This document shows positions 43,777 to 53,531 of a stretch of 64,000 bases of DNA, piece after piece; position 1 is the stretch's first letter, and the number at the start of each line of letters is the position of its first letter. This stretch comes from CAJQQY01 sp964352225. Its GTDB lineage: Bacteria > Bacteroidota > Bacteroidia > Chitinophagales > Saprospiraceae. The notes beneath the pieces were generated by a model. The model was given only the letters and a program-made list of their open reading frames with translations. It had not been told where the DNA came from and did not search any database. The stretch lies in NCBI GenBank assembly GCA_964352225.1, contig CAYGRM010000003.1:3751-67750 (forward strand), read 5' to 3'. A program made the translations under genes and the position numbers.

Positions 43777-45372
43777 TTAAACATTTTCAATCGCTTTCAT
43801 GTAGCGAGCTAATTGTTTTTTAACTACTGGATAGAGTAAGAATAACCCTACCATATTCGGGAATACCATTGCAAAAATCATCGCATCTGAGAAATCCCAG
43901 ATTGATTTCATATTGGCAGAAGCTCCAATTACAATAAATAAACAGAAGATTAATTTGTAAACCATATCTGCTGTCTTACCTCTACCAAACAAATATTTCC
44001 AAGATTGTAATCCATAGTAAGACCATGAAATCATAGTCGATACTGCGAATAAAACAACTGCAATAGTCAAAAATACATCTGAATAAGGAATATATGCTGC
44101 AAAAGCTTGGGAAGTAATTCCTGCTCCTTCATAACCAACTCCATCAATAAAAACTTGTCCATCTGCACCTCCATATTCAAATGCTCCGCCTGAGTTAAAA
44201 ATGATAATTACTAACGCAGTCATCGTACAAATCACAACGGTATCAATGAACGGCTCTAACAATGCAACCAATCCTTCCGATGCAGAATATTTAGTTTTTA
44301 CTGCTGAGTGTGCAATTGATGCAGATCCAGCACCAGCCTCGTTGGAGAAGGCAGCTCTTTTGAATCCAATTAATAATACTCCAATCATTGCTCCTACTCC
44401 TGCTCGAGGTGTAAAGGCTTCAGAGAAAATTTGACCAAAAGCATCATCGACCAAAGTAATATTTGAACCGATAATATACAGACAAGCCACCATGTACAAT
44501 CCAGCCATCAAAGGAACAACTTTCTCTGTTACCGAAGCAATTCTTTTGATTCCACCAATAATGATGATACCTACTAAAACTGCTAAAATAACTCCTATGA
44601 TAAATCCAGCGCTGGTACTTTCCAAGCCCATTAAGTCCTTTAATACGATGGTTGCTTGGTTAGATTGTGCAGCATTTCCACCACCAAATGATCCTCCAAT
44701 ACAAAAAATCGCAAATAAGACTGCTGCAATTTTTCCTAAAGTTTCAAATCCTCTTTCTTTCAATCCTTTGGTCAAATAGTACATTGGCCCACCATAAACT
44801 GTTCCGTCAGGGCCGATATCTCGATATTGAACGCCTAAAGTACATTCAACAAATTTGGTAGACATCCCTAACAATCCACAGATAATCATCCAAAATGTTG
44901 CTCCTGGTCCACCAAGTGCAATTGCCAAAGCAACTCCTGCTATATTTCCATTTCCAACCGTTCCAGAAACTGCTGTTGCCAAGGCTTGAAAATGTGTCAC
45001 CTCTCCATCTTTGGATTCATCACCAATGGTATTGACTATATCTCCATCAACAATATTTACATTTGCGCCAGGCTCAACACCATGATGATCGATGTCATCA
45101 TATTTTCCCCGAACTACATTAATTGCAGTCCAGAATTTTCTGACATTAATAAAGCCAAAAGTTATAGTAAAAAATGCTGCTGCAAAAACTAACAATATCA
45201 GAACTAAAGGTGTACCTCCGATACTGAAAAATATGATTGCAGAAAAGAAATCTGAGACCGGTTTAAACGCCTCATCAATCATTTGATCAATTCCTTTTTC
45301 AGCTGTCTCTTGTGCAAAAGTGAAGATTGGCAGTAGGAAAACTGCCATTAAAAGTAGTAATCTTTTTTTCAT
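43777..45372 (-). CDS. AGCS-family sodium:alanine/glycine symporter
   Basis: The 531-residue protein from MKKRLLLLMAVFLLPIFTFAQ has a signal-like first helix, and then about 10-11 membrane segments. VSGTVGNGNIAGVALAIALGGPGATFWM and FVECTLGVQYRD match the AGCS signature, with N and G residues that bind sodium and substrate. SFGGGNAAQSNQ and AFSNEAGAGSASIAHSA are also typical. The frame opens 14 residues earlier, but that part does not fit. Product: Na-coupled uptake of alanine or glycine. An insertion (about 75-105) with GVEPGANVNIVDGDIVNTIGDE is Bacteroidota-specific. Confidence 0.93.
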   Translation of the reverse strand: MKKRLLLLMAVFLLPIFTFAQETAEKGIDQMIDEAFKPVSDFFSAIIFFSIGGTPLVLILLVFAAAFFTITFGFINVRKFWTAINVVRGKYDDIDHHGVEPGANVNIVDGDIVNTIGDESKDGEVTHFQALATAVSGTVGNGNIAGVALAIALGGPGATFWMIICGLLGMSTKFVECTLGVQYRDIGPDGTVYGGPMYYLTKGLKERGFETLGKIAAVLFAIFCIGGSFGGGNAAQSNQATIVLKDLMGLESTSAGFIIGVILAVLVGIIIIGGIKRIASVTEKVVPLMAGLYMVACLYIIGSNITLVDDAFGQIFSEAFTPRAGVGAMIGVLLIGFKRAAFSNEAGAGSASIAHSAVKTKYSASEGLVALLEPFIDTVVICTMTALVIIIFNSGGAFEYGGADGQVFIDGVGYEGAGITSQAFAAYIPYSDVFLTIAVVLFAVSTMISWSYYGLQSWKYLFGRGKTADMVYKLIFCLFIVIGASANMKSIWDFSDAMIFAMVFPNMVGLFLLYPVVKKQLARYMKAIENV

Positions 45373-45589
45373 ACGTAGATAAATTTGGTTTAACGTTGTG
45401 TAGAAATTACACACTCCAATAAATGACGTTTTAATCTTTCAATTTGCACGGCATTTAATGTTTTTTATAAAAAATATTTAAGCAATGTTTGAATCATTAA
45501 ATTTCAGCACGTTAAAGTAGCACCTTATTTTTAGTTATCATAAAATTGATTAAGAATTGTTATTTAAACTACTATTAAAGTATTGATTA

Positions 45590-46099
45590 TTAGGCTTTTA
45601 TATTCTCAAAAAAAGCATTGATATCTTCTGCTTTTCGCAAAACAAATACTTGTTTTTCTTTTTTCCAATTTTCTAACTTTCTCAAATTAGATTTTCGTCT
45701 CGTTAGATTATAAGTCAATACATAATGAAAAAACTGTAAATCAAATCTCTCTGGACATCCTTCTGTCATATCAGGTCGAGTCTTTCCATAGTGTGATATT
45801 ATTCTTTTTGTTGCTCGATAAAGACAAACGTAGGTTGGTTTATCTATAAAAATAATGGTATCTGCTCGTGGAATTCGTAGATCCCAAGTTCCGCTATAAT
45901 TTCCATCCATAATCCATTTATCCTCTTTAACTATTTCAGAAATAGTACTTCGCCACTCTTCTTTGGAGGGTTCTACCCAATTGGGCTTCCAATATTTTTG
46001 ATCTAAATGAACTAGAGGGAGTTGAGTCAATTCATTTAACTTTCGAGAAAAAGTTGATTTACCTGAACCGCTGCAACCAATGACGATAATGCGTTTCAT
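45590..46099 (-). CDS. FlaR-like P-loop kinase (adenylate kinase-related)
   Basis: The 169-residue protein opens with IIVIGCSGSGKSTFSRKL (P-loop 8-15), then LVHLDQKYWKPNW and KWIMDGNYSGTWDLRIPRADTIIFIDKP, which match the FlaR/topology modulation group of small P-loop proteins. These look like nucleotide kinases; activity is not well known. The gene stands alone between the symporter promoter and the subtilase terminator region. The name FlaR comes from an old link to DNA supercoiling and should not be over-read. Confidence 0.85.
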   Translation of the reverse strand: MKRIIVIGCSGSGKSTFSRKLNELTQLPLVHLDQKYWKPNWVEPSKEEWRSTISEIVKEDKWIMDGNYSGTWDLRIPRADTIIFIDKPTYVCLYRATKRIISHYGKTRPDMTEGCPERFDLQFFHYVLTYNLTRRKSNLRKLENWKKEKQVFVLRKAEDINAFFENIKA

Positions 46100-46213
46100 G
46101 TTTTTTTTTGCAAAAATAAAAAACCGTTACTAGAATAAAATCTAATCACGGTAATTTCTCCATTATTTTAGATATTGAAAATAGTCTAACTTATGATGTC
46201 TTGAAAACCAGAC

Positions 46214-48241
46214 TTAAAACTTCAAAGTCCAACCTTCTTTGCTTGCATCTTTTTTGGTGTAGCTAACTTGATGAATTACCACTTTATCAGGATTTAATAA
46301 CATTATATTCCCGCCAGAATTGGTGAGTGTATATTTATTACCAAGTTTTACCTTTTTTACTTCTCCTGCTTCTATGATAAAATTTAATTCTTGATTTTTC
46401 TTTTTGCCATCAGTCAATTTCCAATTTTTAAAATCCACTATTTGATCAGTTGCATTGAGTAACGTAATTGCTTCATTTCCTCGTTCTGTACCTTTTGGAT
46501 TAACCATCGCACTTATTATGTAAATGCCATTAGTAATTGATTGGGGAGGTGATTCCGTATTGGACGTTTCCTGCTCCTTTTTATTTTTAGCTGCTTTTAG
46601 TTTTTTGGCTTTAGCTACGGCTTTGGCTGCATTTACTTTTCCATAGCCAAACCACTCGGAGTGCCCGTTTTTATAGGTTCCTTTTTTATGACCTAAAACG
46701 ATGTCGGCATCTTTGTCTTCGATTTTATCGGTAGTAGATTCCATAATTTTTCGAACCTCTTTGGCTGTCAAACTTGGGTCAACTGAGATAACCAAGGCAG
46801 CTATTCCTGCAAGCAATGGAGTCGCGCTTGAGGTTCCTCCAAAGTCGCCTGTGTATTTATTGTTAGCAGTAAATCCAGTTCCAACATTTTCATTATCCGT
46901 TGTCCAAATTCCTCTACCCGGAACAAATTTTTGGGAGTCCAAAGGATGCCAATTATTACTCGGAGCAACCATCGATATTTCTTTTCCCCAATTACTATAA
47001 GCTGCTTTTTTCCCCAAACTAGTGGAAGCAGAAACTGCAATCACATCAGGATGTACACAGTTTCCATTGATGATGGGGCCAGGCGTTTTGAAAATTTGAT
47101 TATAACTTGGATGGAACCAACGAAAGTCTCGATTATGAGGATCATATAAAGGTGCGTTATAGTTTCCAGCAGCAAAACAAATTACACAACCTTTTTTGCG
47201 TGGCCCACCTTCTAACGTGAGTTCAGTAAACTTATCTTTTAACAATTTTGAGAGTGGAGCATAAACTGGAACTGGTCCCCAACTACATGAAATTACATCA
47301 GCATGTTTTCCAGCATAATTAAAAATTTCCCAAAGCAAATCATCGTCTGCTGCCAAGTCAAATCTAATCGGCATAAAGGAACAATTAGGAGCAACCCCAA
47401 CAATTCCATAATCATTCTCCTCTCCTATTGCCACTCCGGCGCAAGGTGTTCCATGGTAATCATCATGTATTTTGGTCGGCGAAGGATCCAAATCTCCATC
47501 TTTAAAATCACGAGGGTGAACGATCTTTTTTCCATCACCTTTTAGATCTCGATGTTCGATATCAAATCCATCGTCGATCACAGCTACCACTACTTTTCGG
47601 CTACCTTTAGTGATATCCCAAGCCTTGGTAGCATCGACACTTGCTGTAGCAACTAGCTGAATATCATCCTTGGCATGCAGATGCCATTGTCTTTTAAAAT
47701 GACCATCTTTTGGTGTGTAAAAATTCATGAATCGATTGACCAAATTTGGTTCAGCAGCAGTCACCTCTGGGTATTCAATTAAAAGATTGGACAACTTGAC
47801 GGGATTCATGCCCGACGACTTTGTGACCTGAACTAGGTAACTTAAATCACGACCGGTGTACTCTTTTAAAAATTGTAAACCATGTTTTTCAAAAATAGCA
47901 TTGACCTTAGCTTTGCTAGTTTTCTTTTGAAAATTGATGATAATTTTATCTGTGATATAATAGCGAGTGGTAGTATCTCCAAGAGGTGAGTAAGCATGAT
48001 GAGCGATGGTTTTCGTCATTTCATCAGAGCGAATTTTATCCATCAATGTGGACTGTGCACCTTTAGTGGTTTTTATTTTGTAGACATTATTAAATACCTT
48101 TTTCATTTGCTTCACTTCAGAATGTCTAACTAGTTCGATGGCAGCTTTTCGATCAGGAATAATGGCAGTAAAAAATTCTTCTTCTTTAGTAATCGTGATG
48201 GATTCACCACCTCTGAGGAGAGTGTAGGTTTTTGTTGACAT
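46214..48241 (-). CDS. Subtilisin-like serine peptidase with C-terminal lamin-tail domain
   Basis: From MSTKTYTLL (ATG at 48241) the product is 675 residues. A 180-residue propeptide-like start precedes the S8 core: D in VAVIDDGFDIEHRDL, H in HDDYHGTPCAGVA and S in FGGTSSATPLLAG, with the oxyanion N in FAAGNYNAP. A Lys-rich linker (KAVAKAKKLKAAKNKKEQ) leads to a lamin-tail domain (about 570-675: NPKGTERGNEAITLLNATDQIVDFKNWKLTD). No signal peptide is visible at either start, which is unusual for a subtilase, so it may act in the cytoplasm or use another exit. Confidence 0.9.
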   Translation of the reverse strand: MSTKTYTLLRGGESITITKEEEFFTAIIPDRKAAIELVRHSEVKQMKKVFNNVYKIKTTKGAQSTLMDKIRSDEMTKTIAHHAYSPLGDTTTRYYITDKIIINFQKKTSKAKVNAIFEKHGLQFLKEYTGRDLSYLVQVTKSSGMNPVKLSNLLIEYPEVTAAEPNLVNRFMNFYTPKDGHFKRQWHLHAKDDIQLVATASVDATKAWDITKGSRKVVVAVIDDGFDIEHRDLKGDGKKIVHPRDFKDGDLDPSPTKIHDDYHGTPCAGVAIGEENDYGIVGVAPNCSFMPIRFDLAADDDLLWEIFNYAGKHADVISCSWGPVPVYAPLSKLLKDKFTELTLEGGPRKKGCVICFAAGNYNAPLYDPHNRDFRWFHPSYNQIFKTPGPIINGNCVHPDVIAVSASTSLGKKAAYSNWGKEISMVAPSNNWHPLDSQKFVPGRGIWTTDNENVGTGFTANNKYTGDFGGTSSATPLLAGIAALVISVDPSLTAKEVRKIMESTTDKIEDKDADIVLGHKKGTYKNGHSEWFGYGKVNAAKAVAKAKKLKAAKNKKEQETSNTESPPQSITNGIYIISAMVNPKGTERGNEAITLLNATDQIVDFKNWKLTDGKKKNQELNFIIEAGEVKKVKLGNKYTLTNSGGNIMLLNPDKVVIHQVSYTKKDASKEGWTLKF

Positions 48242-48437
48242 TTTAGTTTGTTTTCGATTTGGTAAAAAATAATCCATTCAAATTTAATATTTTTTCTAAT
48301 AAAATTTAGCAGACAAACTAAAATTAGAATGTAATAATGCTGTTATAAAAAACAAACACTAGTCTTTCTATCTTCAAAAAAACATAAAATTACGTTGAAA
48401 CCCAACCTTTTATATCGTCACATTTTCATTAATTTTT

Positions 48438-48473
48438 CTGCTTGATTTTTCACTCTTGCTTGATTTTTGCACT
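48438..48473 (+). repeat. Tandem imperfect 17/18-bp repeat before the MORN gene
   Basis: CTGCTTGATTTTTCACT (48438-48454) and TTGCTTGATTTTTGCACT (48456-48473) are near copies 18 bp apart. They end 96 bases before the start codon and may mark a promoter or operator. No -7 consensus was seen. Confidence 0.35.
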
Positions 48474-48569
48474 AAACATAGTATCAAGACGAACTAGTAA
48501 TTCTAACAAAATATAACCAACCAAGAAGATTTCCTTAACACTCTAATTTTTTTTAAAATCTATTATACA

Positions 48570-49610
48570 ATGAGAACTTTACTTGTATTTGGTTGGATGA
48601 TTTTTTCATCAATTTTGATGTTCGCCAATGCTAATAATTCTTCCTCCACTAGCGAACACTTTTCCTATCAGCTTTTGTTGGAAAATGACTCAACTACTAT
48701 AGTTTACTCAGATTGTCCTATGCTAAAACGAAACTGTTCTGGCAAAATTAAGTGGGTAGATGGAACTACCTATGTTGGTGATTTTCGTTTTGGAAAACCA
48801 CATGGAAAAGGAAAAATCACTTATGCTAATGGGGAGTTTTATCAAGGTGATTTTTTTCGAGGAGACCCTGAAGGCCACGGAATCATGGAGTATCATGATG
48901 GAAGTTTTTATGAAGGCGAATGGACAAATGGCTTAAAAGAAGGAGTAGGAGTCTATATATTTTCAGCTGGACACAAATATACTGGTGATTTTGAGAACGA
49001 TATCATGAATGGATTCGGAACGATAGAATTGATGACTGGAGAGATTTATGAAGGCGATTGGAAAAATGGTTTGGCTGATGGAAATGGAAAATTTACTCGA
49101 AAAGATGGCAGTCATTTTATTGGAAAAAGTAAAAAAGGAGTTCGAACTGGTGAGGGATTAATCGTTTGGGAAAGTGGTGATACTTTGGTGGGGAATTGGG
49201 AAAATGGATTACTTGTCGAAGAAGCGATTTATATTTTTTCCGATGGCACTCAGCTGATGAGTTTTTGGGAAAATGGCGAGCTGCAAGATGATTTAACATA
49301 TATAGATTCAAATGGAAATGAGCTCATGGAAAGCCTTGAAATAGTGTCACATATTACCAATTCAACGGACTCTAAATTCATCGCCTCAGCAGGTGAGAAA
49401 TTGCCTTTAGTGTTTTATGGATTCGCGATGGAATTCCATGCGATGCAAAATTATGAATTAGCGGAGAAGCTTTTGGACTTGGCTTATTTGATTGATTCGC
49501 CAGCCAATGATACTCCTTATCGAGAAATGGTTATTCAATTGGCAGCCAATATTAATTCTGAAAGAGTGAATCAATTACTCGGGAAGGATTATGTTTTATT
49601 TCGATTTTAA
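48570..49610 (+). CDS. Secreted MORN-repeat protein
   Basis: A signal peptide (LLVFGWMIFSSILMFANA) precedes about eight MORN repeats (residues 60-245: GKIKWVDGTTYVGDFRFGKPHGKGKITYANGEFYQGDF and so on, each 23 residues with YxGxF/W and GxGxx). The C-terminal 100 residues are helical, with one TPR-like pair (YELAEKLLDLAYLID). MORN arrays bind lipid or protein surfaces; export of one is uncommon outside Bacteroidota. It is a single gene, closed by a terminator at 49640-49676. Confidence 0.87.
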   Translation: MRTLLVFGWMIFSSILMFANANNSSSTSEHFSYQLLLENDSTTIVYSDCPMLKRNCSGKIKWVDGTTYVGDFRFGKPHGKGKITYANGEFYQGDFFRGDPEGHGIMEYHDGSFYEGEWTNGLKEGVGVYIFSAGHKYTGDFENDIMNGFGTIELMTGEIYEGDWKNGLADGNGKFTRKDGSHFIGKSKKGVRTGEGLIVWESGDTLVGNWENGLLVEEAIYIFSDGTQLMSFWENGELQDDLTYIDSNGNELMESLEIVSHITNSTDSKFIASAGEKLPLVFYGFAMEFHAMQNYELAEKLLDLAYLIDSPANDTPYREMVIQLAANINSERVNQLLGKDYVLFRF

Positions 49611-49639
49611 AAGAAAAGATGATTATTAATGGATATGTG

Positions 49640-49676
49640 AAAAGCGGTGCCTTGATGATTGGGGTGGCGCTTTTTT
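49640..49676 (+). terminator. Terminator of the MORN gene
   Basis: AAAAGCG (49640-49646) and CGCTTTTTT (49668-49676) form a stem with further imperfect pairing inside, ending in a T-run. It lies 25 bases before the convergent end of the methyltransferase operon. Confidence 0.6.
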
Positions 49677-49700
49677 CTGACTATTCCACTTTCGAGTATA

Positions 49701-51095
49701 TTATAAAAAATTCTTATCTAAAAAGACAATACCTGGTCTTCCCATATGATTACTTAATTTATATTGAATATCCATTAATATTCCTTCCCTTAGTCGAAAT
49801 ATATATTCTTCTTCTTTAGGAGCATCACATAAATCATCTGTAATTAGTCTAAAATCTAAAATTAACTCAACTTGACTTTCTTCAAATAAAAATATCGGTG
49901 ACTTATAAAGGTAATTAGCATTCGTTTTCAAATACTCACATCCTGTAAATGTAACAGGTAATATTACTCCATGACAATATTTATGATAGACATATTTGTT
50001 TTGTGCATTATCGCAAACAGGAGTAATATTAGCTGTAATGAATTTAAGTTCATTACAAATTTCTTTAAAAAAAAATTTAGCACTTCTTCCTGCCTCTGTT
50101 TTTGTTTGCCCATCATTAATTAACTCTGACGTTTTAGATCTAATGTCAAAAATATCAGAATAAAATCCTTTATGATAAAAATCGAAATCCTCTTTCTTCT
50201 TTTCAAAAACACACCCAGGCATAGCTCTAAAAACTTTATTCTCTGAAACCAAGGTTTTAAAATTAATCAATGCAAAATCATTTTCATCAGGAGGATTGGT
50301 TGAATTATTTTTAAATTCAATAGTCTCTGATATTGGAATATCATTAATTAATTCTTCCAAGTTATCTTGAAACAGATCCGTAATAAAATGAAAAGAAGAT
50401 TTATACTTTTCCTCGACATCTCTATTATGTTTCCCAAGGTATGCTCTGGCAAATTCAAACATTAGTCTTTCAAAAAAATCAGAATCAAAATTTTTAGTTA
50501 CAAGCATTTCTCTAGTATTAGATAAAGTTTTATTTGATGCTATTCCAACTAAATTATTCCAATGTAACAACGGTTTAGCCGAAAAACTTTTATTTAAGGC
50601 TTCTATTATGGCTGTCTCTAGATTAACAACAGCAGAAGATGGATTAATTTGCCCTGTTTCATCCAATTCAAAAATTTTCATTTTATCGAGCGGTATCAAT
50701 TCTAAAGGAGCTAATCTTGTATCATTATTTAGTCTTGTTTTCAGAGATAGAAAACTTGGATCATGATTTTCTTCTTCTGCTTCGTTTTCTTCTTGAATAT
50801 GTTTAGACCAAACAATCAAAATATAAGGAGTATTATCCTCTAATAATGTATCTAAAACATTCATAAAAGTTCCACTAACTGTTTCAGGTTGAGAAATACC
50901 TTCTATTAAATATAAATCCATGAATAAAACTCTAATGTTATTAGAGCTTTTAGAAGGAAGAGAAGATTGAGTACCATCGTATTGATAATATGTAAATGGA
51001 ATATTCTGATCTTGAAATGTATTAATGATATCTTGAACCTCTTCTTTTATATCATCGACTAAAGTAATATGAGTAAATGGAGAGAGCAGTTTCAT
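49701..51095 (-). CDS. Receiver-like protein with unknown C-terminal domain, third gene of methyltransferase operon
   Basis: The 464-residue protein begins with a fold like a response regulator receiver. Strand 1 and the acidic pair are THITLVDDIKEEV (D14, D15), the phospho-site position is D60 in IRVLFMDLYLIEG, and S97/K98 stand in PYILIVWSKH. The rest (about 120-464) has no family I recognise. It holds AFSNKT-like helices, a repeated Asp/Glu-rich part, and the motif ITANITPVCDNAQNKYVYHKYC (about 368-389; read C, D and K), which could be a metal or catalytic site. It starts 6 bases after the ATPase gene. It is a natural partner for the histidine-kinase-like end of the ATPase protein. An effector role is inference. 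Confidence 0.72.
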   Translation of the reverse strand: MKLLSPFTHITLVDDIKEEVQDIINTFQDQNIPFTYYQYDGTQSSLPSKSSNNIRVLFMDLYLIEGISQPETVSGTFMNVLDTLLEDNTPYILIVWSKHIQEENEAEEENHDPSFLSLKTRLNNDTRLAPLELIPLDKMKIFELDETGQINPSSAVVNLETAIIEALNKSFSAKPLLHWNNLVGIASNKTLSNTREMLVTKNFDSDFFERLMFEFARAYLGKHNRDVEEKYKSSFHFITDLFQDNLEELINDIPISETIEFKNNSTNPPDENDFALINFKTLVSENKVFRAMPGCVFEKKKEDFDFYHKGFYSDIFDIRSKTSELINDGQTKTEAGRSAKFFFKEICNELKFITANITPVCDNAQNKYVYHKYCHGVILPVTFTGCEYLKTNANYLYKSPIFLFEESQVELILDFRLITDDLCDAPKEEEYIFRLREGILMDIQYKLSNHMGRPGIVFLDKNFL

Positions 51096-51101
51096 TTTAC
51101 G

Positions 51102-53531
51102 TTATTTTATATTTTTGAATTGGATTACATTGACAGCACCCATTTTGAATTCTTCAGGTATATCATATTCTCCCCAATCTGGAAAAAGAAGAGTCCCTTT
51201 CATTCCAAGAATGATTTCATTGGTGATATGCAAGCCTAATCCCATACCTCCGATTTTACCAAATACTAAAGGCTTAGTTATACTTTCTTTGGGTATAGTA
51301 AACCCAGTTCCATTATCTGCAATTATTAAATGAGTGTAATATTCATCTTTTTCAATATTAATGAAAATTTTCTTCTCTTTTCTCCCACTTTTTTCAATCC
51401 AATATATTGAATTATCTATAATATTTAAAATTCCACCAAGTAATAGATTTGGAGCAGCACTTACAATTATAGAATTTTTAATATTCTCAAACTCTTTAAC
51501 AATACTAATTTGATGAGCCTTCATCCTGTAAGAAACATTAAACAATGAATCATTAATTAGTTGTTTCAAGTCTACTTTTTTTATTCCAGACCTCCTGATA
51601 AGAGTTGTATAACCATCAACCAACTTTTCAACATGAGTAATAAGGCTTACAACTCTTTGTGAAACTTTTTCTGCTTTTAATACTAATTGAATCTCTTTCA
51701 AAATTTTTTCAATTTCATGTACAACAACACTCATATTCAATCCAGCTCCTGCTGCTGTTTGAAGAATATCATTTAATTCTTTATAATCATTTTCAATTTT
51801 ATTTAAATTATAAAGAAGCTTTTTTCTCTGAATTTCCTTAAGTTCAGGTATTTCTGTTCGAATATATTTTCTTGTATCTTCAATAACTGCCAGTACTGGT
51901 TCACTTTTAATTGATAACCCTGTAACTTCTCTTAGCTTAGTTTTATCGGGGTTTCTACAAAGTGAAAAAATATTCAACGTATGGGATACAGCATCTCTAA
52001 ATAATTCAAAAACATGGTTTTCAACAAAGCCTTCTCTATTTGTTTTCTCCTTAAGGTTAAAACTTTCTAGCCTATCTAAATGTACCTCAACAATAAGAAG
52101 ATTATTACTGAGTCTTGAAGTTGGCGCGTTTACTCTTTTGATATCTAATCCCAACCAATCAGCATCGTTCTCCCCATAGTCATATATTCTCATTCCATCT
52201 CTAAATACTCGAACTCCTCCATTAGATTTTAGATATTCATTAAGTGATTTTTTTGTTCCTTCAAGTCCAAATTTATTTAGACTGGTACTTAAATCAAACA
52301 CCAACCCTCTAATTTTCACTTTTCCTATTCCTTGATTTTTCAAAGAAATGTAACGTTCTTTCCTATTTTCTTTTCTAACTAATTTAAGATGATTAGAAAT
52401 AGATTTATCACTTTTATCTAGGCTCCTAGTTTTTATATCTTTTTTGGAAGTTATTGAATACCAAGGTGTAAACTTATAGTTAAAAGTGGAAATTTCATCA
52501 TCCTCAATTTCAGCATAAAACCTATAAAATGCTTTTTGAGGAAAATCTTCAAACTTAGTTAAATCCTTTAGCCAATTGTCTTGAGATGGTACCTCCACCT
52601 CAAAATGAATATTAAATTCATCATTTTCTATTTCACTAATATGAAAAAAATCCTCTTTTTGTTCTTTTTCATTTGAATAAATCGAATTATCAAATGGAGA
52701 GGTTAATGATCCTATTGCACGATAAGCTTCTCTTACCATCCTTCGATTCCAATTACTTCTCAAATTTTCTATATGGATAAATGTTCCAGTTTTACCATTT
52801 TTAAAATGAACTGAATGCTTATTTTCATTAATTTGAACTGGTACATCACTTAAATATCTCTGATGTTCAAAGTCACGCCAATCGATTTTCACTTGAACTT
52901 CTTTTTTACCTTCTTTCTTGGTAAACATTTCAATAACGTAACCTAATTTGTGAACACCAAATCTTCCAATTCCTTTTTCACCAATCGGGATTCTACCAAT
53001 TATTCTACTTCTATCAATACCGATTAAATCAGTTACTTTTTTGGCTTTACTATCACTACCTGGTTCCATCCAAGCATTCGTAACAATATCTTTATCCATT
53101 CCATCTCCATCATCTTCTATCTGAATCACTCCAATATTCTTATCATCTACATTTCCCATTAATACAGTAACATTTTTAGCATTTGCATCATATGAATTTT
53201 TAACCAATTCTAATAAAGCTATATTCTCATTTTTAATTAACTGATCACCTAACTGTAATAACAACCGTGCTCGTGGTTTAAAAACTGTTTCTTTAACGGA
53301 TATTGTTACTATAGATTCAGCATTAGATTTACTATTAAAACTAAAAAAATCATTCCCTATAAAATCGTTGGTTGGTTTATACTTAAATTTAGATTCTCCT
53401 AATTCTAAAGTACCAAATTGGGGATAATTAATAATACTAATTTGATCAACCCCAAGTAAAGAATTTTCCAATTCAAGAATAGATTCTTTATCTATTTCAT
53501 AAGAATACAATGTTTCTATATTAGAACTCAT
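51102..53531 (-). CDS. Double GHKL ATPase with N-terminal cadherin-like domain, methyltransferase-linked
   Basis: The 809-residue protein has three parts. Residues 26-80 form a cadherin-like (Big_9-type) unit: PQFGTLELGESKFKYKP, NDFIGNDFFSF and VTISVKE. Residues 88-330 form a Hsp90/MutL/MORC-like ATPase, with N box LLELVKNSYDA (N112), G1 EDDGDGMDKD (D141, G144) and G2 GEKGIGRFG (184-192). The C-terminal half (about 600-809) is like a histidine kinase: a helix pair with H604 in VVVHEIEKIL, N box NIIDNSIYWIE (about 705), G1 ADNGTGF, F box KPLVFGKIGG and G2 GMGLGLHITNEI. The gene overlaps the methyltransferase gene by 4 bases (ATGA). No membrane helix is present, so it is cytoplasmic. ParaMORC-type ATPases linked to R-M systems are the nearest known relation. 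Confidence 0.85.
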   Translation of the reverse strand: MSSNIETLYSYEIDKESILELENSLLGVDQISIINYPQFGTLELGESKFKYKPTNDFIGNDFFSFNSKSNAESIVTISVKETVFKPRARLLLQLGDQLIKNENIALLELVKNSYDANAKNVTVLMGNVDDKNIGVIQIEDDGDGMDKDIVTNAWMEPGSDSKAKKVTDLIGIDRSRIIGRIPIGEKGIGRFGVHKLGYVIEMFTKKEGKKEVQVKIDWRDFEHQRYLSDVPVQINENKHSVHFKNGKTGTFIHIENLRSNWNRRMVREAYRAIGSLTSPFDNSIYSNEKEQKEDFFHISEIENDEFNIHFEVEVPSQDNWLKDLTKFEDFPQKAFYRFYAEIEDDEISTFNYKFTPWYSITSKKDIKTRSLDKSDKSISNHLKLVRKENRKERYISLKNQGIGKVKIRGLVFDLSTSLNKFGLEGTKKSLNEYLKSNGGVRVFRDGMRIYDYGENDADWLGLDIKRVNAPTSRLSNNLLIVEVHLDRLESFNLKEKTNREGFVENHVFELFRDAVSHTLNIFSLCRNPDKTKLREVTGLSIKSEPVLAVIEDTRKYIRTEIPELKEIQRKKLLYNLNKIENDYKELNDILQTAAGAGLNMSVVVHEIEKILKEIQLVLKAEKVSQRVVSLITHVEKLVDGYTTLIRRSGIKKVDLKQLINDSLFNVSYRMKAHQISIVKEFENIKNSIIVSAAPNLLLGGILNIIDNSIYWIEKSGRKEKKIFINIEKDEYYTHLIIADNGTGFTIPKESITKPLVFGKIGGMGLGLHITNEIILGMKGTLLFPDWGEYDIPEEFKMGAVNVIQFKNIK

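Noticed and set aside
44492..44779. 95-codon plus-strand frame within the symporter gene
   Set aside because: It is the antisense of a well-supported AGCS symporter.
43777..45372. Riboswitch before the amino acid symporter
   Set aside because: The 45373-45589 leader shows only a short GTGTA/TACAC hairpin and no glycine or lysine riboswitch core.
49619..49819. 66-codon open frame after the MORN gene
   Set aside because: It covers the MORN terminator and the antisense of the receiver-like gene and has no protein features.
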